From Candidatus Merdivicinus faecavium (GTDB lineage Bacteria; Bacillota; Clostridia; Oscillospirales; Ruminococcaceae): a stretch of DNA of 42,810 bases. Positions 39,444 through 42,810 of this stretch are shown piece by piece. The stretch covers positions 1 through 42,810 of the forward strand of contig DVKD01000049.1 in the NCBI GenBank assembly GCA_018716285.1. The letters run 5' to 3'. The position numbers were made by a program, and so were the translations under genes. Within the stretch, counting starts at the first letter, position 1, and every line of letters begins with the position of its first letter. The notes beneath the pieces are model-generated. The model was not told the origin of the DNA, made no database searches, and worked only from the letters and a program-made list of their open reading frames with translations.

Positions 39444-40988
39444 ATGGCAGTCAAGCTCATCCTGTTAATTGTCTTCTTCGCCGTCATGGTCGTCGTCGGG
39501 ATCAAGGCGCGCAAGCACGCGCTGAGTGTTTCCGGTTTTGTGCTGGGAGGGCGCTCGGTGGGTCCGTGGCTCACCGCCTTCGCCTACGGCACCTCCTACT
39601 TTTCCGCCGTCGTTTTTGTCGGATATGCGGGGCAGTTTGGCTGGAAGTACGGCATCGCCTCCACCTGGATCGGCATCGGCAATGCTGTTTTGGGCAGCCT
39701 GCTCGCCTGGGTCGTGCTGGGGCGCCGGACCCGCATCATGACCCAGCACCTGTCCTCCTCGACCATGCCCGAATTCTTCGGCGCGCGGTTTGACTCCAAG
39801 CCTCTCAAGATTGCAGCCTCCCTCATCGTCTTCATCTTCCTCATCCCCTACACCGCCTCGATCTACAACGGCCTTTCCCGCCTGTTTGAGATGGCCTTCC
39901 ATGTCCCCTACGCTGTCTGTGTCATCGCGATGGCGGCCTTTACCGGGATCTACGTCATCCTGGGCGGCTATATGGCGACCGCGATCAACGATTTCATCCA
40001 GGGCATCATCATGCTGGGCGGCATCATTGTCGTCGTCGCGGCGGTGCTGAACGGCCAGGGCGGCTTCATGGAGGCGATCGGAACCCTCGCCGAGCTCCCG
40101 AGCGACGTCCCCGCGACGGCCGGACAGCCGGGTGCCTTCACCTCCTTTTTCGGGCCGGACCCGACAAACCTCCTCGGGGTCGTCGTCCTGACCTCGCTGG
40201 GGACCTGGGGCCTGCCGCAGATGGTGCAGAAGTTCTACGCCATCCGCAACGAGAAGGCGATCCGCACCGGCACGGTCATCTCCACCATCTTTGCTGTCGT
40301 CGTTTCGGGGGGCTGCTACTTCCTGGGCGGCTTCGCGCGGCTCTTTGACGGCCCGGAAATCTACGGCGCGGACGGCGCGATCGTTTACGACAGCATCATC
40401 CCCCACATGCTCTCCGGCCTGCCGGATATCCTCATCGGCATCGTCATTGTCCTCGTCCTTTCGGCCTCGATGTCGACCCTCTCCTCCCTCGTGCTGACCT
40501 CCAGCTCGACCCTGACCCTCGACCTGCTCAAGGACAATGTTTTCAAGGATATGAAAGAGCACAAGCAGGTCTTCGTCATGCGGCTGCTCATCGTCTTCTT
40601 CATCGTCATTTCGGTCGTCCTCGCCCTGGATCCGCCCGCCTTCATCGCCCAGCTGATGGGCATTTCCTGGGGCGCGCTGGCCGGCGCATTCCTCGCCCCC
40701 TTCCTCTACGGCATCTACTGGAAGGGCGTGACCAAGGCCGCGGTCTGGGCGAGCTTCGCCTGCGGGGTCGGCCTGACCGTCGCCAACATGTTCTTCCACT
40801 TTATCGAGTCGCCCATCAACGCGGGCGCGGCGGCGATGGTGCTGGGCCTGATCGTCGTGCCGGTCGTCAGCCTTGTGACGCCGCGGATGCCGAAGGCCCG
40901 CCTCGCGGAGATCTTCTCCTGCTACCAGGAGGAGACCACCCTCCACAAAAAGCTGGTCGTGGGATCCGAAAAGGAAAACCGGGACTGA
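39444..40988 (+). CDS. Sodium:solute symporter family transporter
   Basis: A 514-residue SSS-family (solute:sodium symporter) membrane protein with about 13 transmembrane helices. 'GFVLGGRSVGPWLTAFAYGTSYFSAVVFVGY' is the N-terminal core with the Na+/substrate helix break, 'MPEFFGARFDSKPLKIAASLI' and 'YVILGGYMATAINDFIQG' are classical SSS signatures. Substrates in the family range from proline and pantothenate to sugars, sialic acid and iodide; none can be assigned here. Ribosome site GAAAGGGG (39429-39436). Transcribed alone, with its own promoter, possible operator pair and terminator. Confidence 0.93.
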   Translation: MAVKLILLIVFFAVMVVVGIKARKHALSVSGFVLGGRSVGPWLTAFAYGTSYFSAVVFVGYAGQFGWKYGIASTWIGIGNAVLGSLLAWVVLGRRTRIMTQHLSSSTMPEFFGARFDSKPLKIAASLIVFIFLIPYTASIYNGLSRLFEMAFHVPYAVCVIAMAAFTGIYVILGGYMATAINDFIQGIIMLGGIIVVVAAVLNGQGGFMEAIGTLAELPSDVPATAGQPGAFTSFFGPDPTNLLGVVVLTSLGTWGLPQMVQKFYAIRNEKAIRTGTVISTIFAVVVSGGCYFLGGFARLFDGPEIYGADGAIVYDSIIPHMLSGLPDILIGIVIVLVLSASMSTLSSLVLTSSSTLTLDLLKDNVFKDMKEHKQVFVMRLLIVFFIVISVVLALDPPAFIAQLMGISWGALAGAFLAPFLYGIYWKGVTKAAVWASFACGVGLTVANMFFHFIESPINAGAAAMVLGLIVVPVVSLVTPRMPKARLAEIFSCYQEETTLHKKLVVGSEKENRD

Positions 40989-41001
40989 ATCCAGTATCAG
41001 C

Positions 41002-41029
41002 AAAGGGACGGGATACCGTCCCTTTTTTT
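41002..41029 (+). terminator. Rho-independent terminator after the symporter gene
   Basis: AAAGGGACGG (41002-41011) pairs with CCGTCCCTTT (41016-41025) around a short loop; the T-run continues to 41029. Confidence 0.93.
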
Positions 41030-41061
41030 GCAGAAAGTGTAAATTTTCTCAAAAAACTTCT

Positions 41062-41090
41062 TTCCATTCTCTGAACTTTTTGGTATAATA
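41062..41090 (+). promoter_or_regulatory. Promoter of the MoxR-DUF58 operon
   Basis: TTTCCA (41062-41067), 17-bp spacer, perfect TATAAT (41085-41090), 36 bp upstream of the MoxR start. Confidence 0.72.
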
Positions 41091-41125
41091 AAAGAATCGA
41101 AACCCATCAACGGAGGAATTGCAAC

Positions 41126-42085
41126 ATGGATTTTATGAAGCTGCGCGAGTCGTCCGACCGGCTCTGCCAAAACCTTTCGTCTGTCATCTTCGGCAAGGAG
41201 GACGTCATCCGGAAAGTCGTCCTCTCGCTGCTCTGCGGCGGCCACATCCTGCTCGAGGACATGCCCGGCACCGGCAAAACCACCCTCGCCAAGGCCCTGG
41301 CCAAGTCGATCCGCTGCGATTTCAAGCGGGTACAGTTCACCCCCGACCTGCTCCCCTCCGACCTGACCGGCATCAACTTCTATAACCAGAAGGAAGGGGA
41401 ATTCGTCTTCAAAAAAGGCGCCGTCTTCACCAACATCCTGCTCGGCGACGAGATCAACCGCGCCACCCCCCGCACCCAGTCGAGCCTGCTCGAGTGCATG
41501 GAGGAGCGGCAGGTCTCGGTCGACGGCGTGACCCACGCCCTCCCGTCCCCCTACCTCGTCATCGCGACCCAGAACCCGATCGAGGTGCAGGGGACCTTCC
41601 CGCTGCCCGAGGCGCAGCTCGACCGCTTCTTTATGAAGCTCAAGATGGGCTATCCCGCCCCGGATTTCGAGGCGAAGATGCTGACCGGATCGGTCAAGGC
41701 GGCCCCGCTTTCGGCCATCGGCCCGGTCCTGAGCGGGGAGGAGGTCCTCGCGATGCAGGAGACGGTCAAGGAAGTCCGGATCGGGGAGGCGGTCGCCGGC
41801 TATATCGTGCGGCTCGCCAACGCGACCCGCTCCCACGACAAGGTGAAGCTCGGGGTCAGCCCCCGCGGCGCGCTGGCCCTCATGCGGGCCGCCCAGGCCC
41901 ACGCGGCGATGGATGGGCGGGAATTTGTCCTTCCCGACGACGTCAAGGCCACCCTGCCCGACGTCTGGGCGCACCGCATCCTCTGCAAGGGCTTTGGCAT
42001 CGGCCAGAGCGCCGACGCCCCCCGCGAGATCCTCAAGACCCTGCTCCGCCAGACCGAGGCCCCGACCGAGCAGGCCTCCCTGTGA
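41126..42085 (+). CDS. MoxR family AAA+ ATPase
   Basis: A 319-residue AAA+ ATPase of the MoxR branch, chaperone-like proteins thought to help assemble or insert metal into partner complexes, often with vWA proteins. Walker A is MPGTGKTT (46-53), Walker B/MoxR signature is 'LLGDEINRATPRTQSSLLECMEERQVSVDG' in part (DEINR at 108-112), sensor 1 is 'VIATQNPIE', and the C-terminal lid contains 'LGVSPRGALALMRAAQA'. The ribosome site GGAGG precedes ATG 41126. The DUF58 gene follows by 16 bp, the usual MoxR-DUF58 pairing. Confidence 0.95.
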   Translation: MDFMKLRESSDRLCQNLSSVIFGKEDVIRKVVLSLLCGGHILLEDMPGTGKTTLAKALAKSIRCDFKRVQFTPDLLPSDLTGINFYNQKEGEFVFKKGAVFTNILLGDEINRATPRTQSSLLECMEERQVSVDGVTHALPSPYLVIATQNPIEVQGTFPLPEAQLDRFFMKLKMGYPAPDFEAKMLTGSVKAAPLSAIGPVLSGEEVLAMQETVKEVRIGEAVAGYIVRLANATRSHDKVKLGVSPRGALALMRAAQAHAAMDGREFVLPDDVKATLPDVWAHRILCKGFGIGQSADAPREILKTLLRQTEAPTEQASL

Positions 42086-42101
42086 GCGGGGAGGGAGCGT
42101 T

Positions 42102-42810
42102 ATGCAGCTGCTTGCCATCGCGGCGGTTTTGCTGGTGATCCTTGCCCTTCAAAACTGGGTCTACCGCAAATACGCCCTCCAAAACGTCCATTACCGCTGC
42201 TACCTGAGCCGGGATCAGGTCTTCGAGGGGGAGGAGATCGAGCTCGTTGAGGAGATCGAGAACCGCAAATGGCTCCCCCTGCCCTGGTTCAAGACCGAGA
42301 TCACCGTCTCCCGCTGGCTGGATTTCGCGGGGGAGCAGTCCCAGGTGTCGGATAAAAGCCGCTATGTCCCCAGCTTTTTCAGCCTGAGAAGCTATCAGAA
42401 GGTCAGCCGGCGCTGGAAGCTCAAGTGCCTCAAGCGCGGCGAGTACGCCATCGACCGGGTCGTGCTGGTGGCGAGCGACCTTTTGGGCAATGTCAACCAG
42501 TCGGTCGGGGCGGAGGTCCACTCCAGCATCCTCGTCCTGCCGCGCCCGCTCGGGGAGATGACCGAGATCGAGACCCGCCACCTCACCGGCGACCGCGCCG
42601 TCCGCCGCAGCCTCATCGAGGACCCGTTTTTAAACGCCGGGGTGCGGGAATACATGGAATTCGATCCCATGAACCGCATCCACTGGCCCGCCACAGCCAA
42701 GGAGCAGAAGCTGATGGTCTTCCAGAACGATTCCGCCACCAGCCAGAGCGTCACCATCATCCTCAACATGCAGTCCCGCGCGATGGAGCACGGCGGCACG
42801 GCCATCGACG
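42102..42810 (+). CDS. DUF58 domain-containing protein (truncated by window edge)
   Basis: The first 236 codons are present; the gene runs off the window. One or two N-terminal hydrophobic spans (MQLLAIAAVLLVILAL) precede a beta-rich region and the DUF58 core 'EDPFLNAGVREYMEFDPMNR' followed by 'IHWPATAKEQKLMVFQ'. DUF58 proteins are vWA-related partners of MoxR ATPases; role in cell envelope or protein assembly is suspected but not defined. GGGGAGGGAG precedes ATG 42102. Confidence 0.9.
   Translation, partial: MQLLAIAAVLLVILALQNWVYRKYALQNVHYRCYLSRDQVFEGEEIELVEEIENRKWLPLPWFKTEITVSRWLDFAGEQSQVSDKSRYVPSFFSLRSYQKVSRRWKLKCLKRGEYAIDRVVLVASDLLGNVNQSVGAEVHSSILVLPRPLGEMTEIETRHLTGDRAVRRSLIEDPFLNAGVREYMEFDPMNRIHWPATAKEQKLMVFQNDSATSQSVTIILNMQSRAMEHGGTAID

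Overview
The window reads as chromosomal DNA of a G+C-rich, Gram-positive anaerobe of the class Clostridia, most like the Oscillospiraceae/Ruminococcaceae. Pointers are the L21-Prp-L27-Obg order with a Prp-type N-terminal extension on L27, Mini-RNase III, a 6S-like RNA, a SipW-type signal peptidase with TasA-like proteins, a class B sortase, LplABC/YtcQP-type sugar importers without an ATPase gene, strong AGGAGG ribosome sites, and an oxygen-sensitive 2-hydroxyacyl-CoA dehydratase system. No tRNA, rRNA, CRISPR array, phage gene or complete insertion sequence was seen. The species cannot be fixed from sequence alone.

Layout. 1-4044: DUF1292 protein, a 6S-like RNA with its own promoter and terminator, TcdA, a frameshifted GNAT pseudogene, a free-standing FakA/DAK C-terminal-like domain, an aldo/keto reductase and a Cof-type HAD phosphatase. 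4197-9115: a TetR regulator with a palindromic operator over its own promoter, overlapping a double-domain activase and followed by its dehydratase partner. 9123-11400: a CmpB-type membrane protein, an Mrp/NBP35 Fe-S carrier ATPase and a C_GCAxxG_C_C redox protein. 11791-21253: a nine-gene surface locus. 21321-25195: the L21-prp-L27 operon with leader, a structured inverted-repeat element, obgE, mrnC and a YitT protein. 25264-30516: a 48-residue Asn/Gln-rich microprotein on the minus strand, an RsmF-like methyltransferase, a GNAT enzyme, a YebC regulator and a membrane pyrophosphatase predicted to be K+-independent. 30600-37080: a GH20 hexosaminidase gene divergent from a sugar importer and a GH109-like Gfo/Idh/MocA protein. 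37209-39064: a sigma factor with a DUF4179 anti-sigma protein carrying a coding minisatellite. 39444-42810: a sodium:solute symporter, a MoxR ATPase and the start of a DUF58 protein.

The most interesting block is 11791-21253. In one direction it encodes a 1506-residue vWA protein with an unusual insert, a SipW-like Ser/His signal peptidase, four TasA/camelysin-like proteins with SipW-type signal peptides, an LPQTG wall-anchored protein that itself looks TasA-like but has an ordinary signal peptide, and a class B sortase. I infer a wall-anchored surface-fibre system: SipW matures the fibre subunits, the sortase fixes the LPQTG protein as a base, and the vWA protein is an adhesive or sensing component. 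The parts belong to known families; this particular assembly and the vWA insert deserve attention. A second candidate novelty is the folded 160-bp inverted-repeat element between rpmA and obgE.
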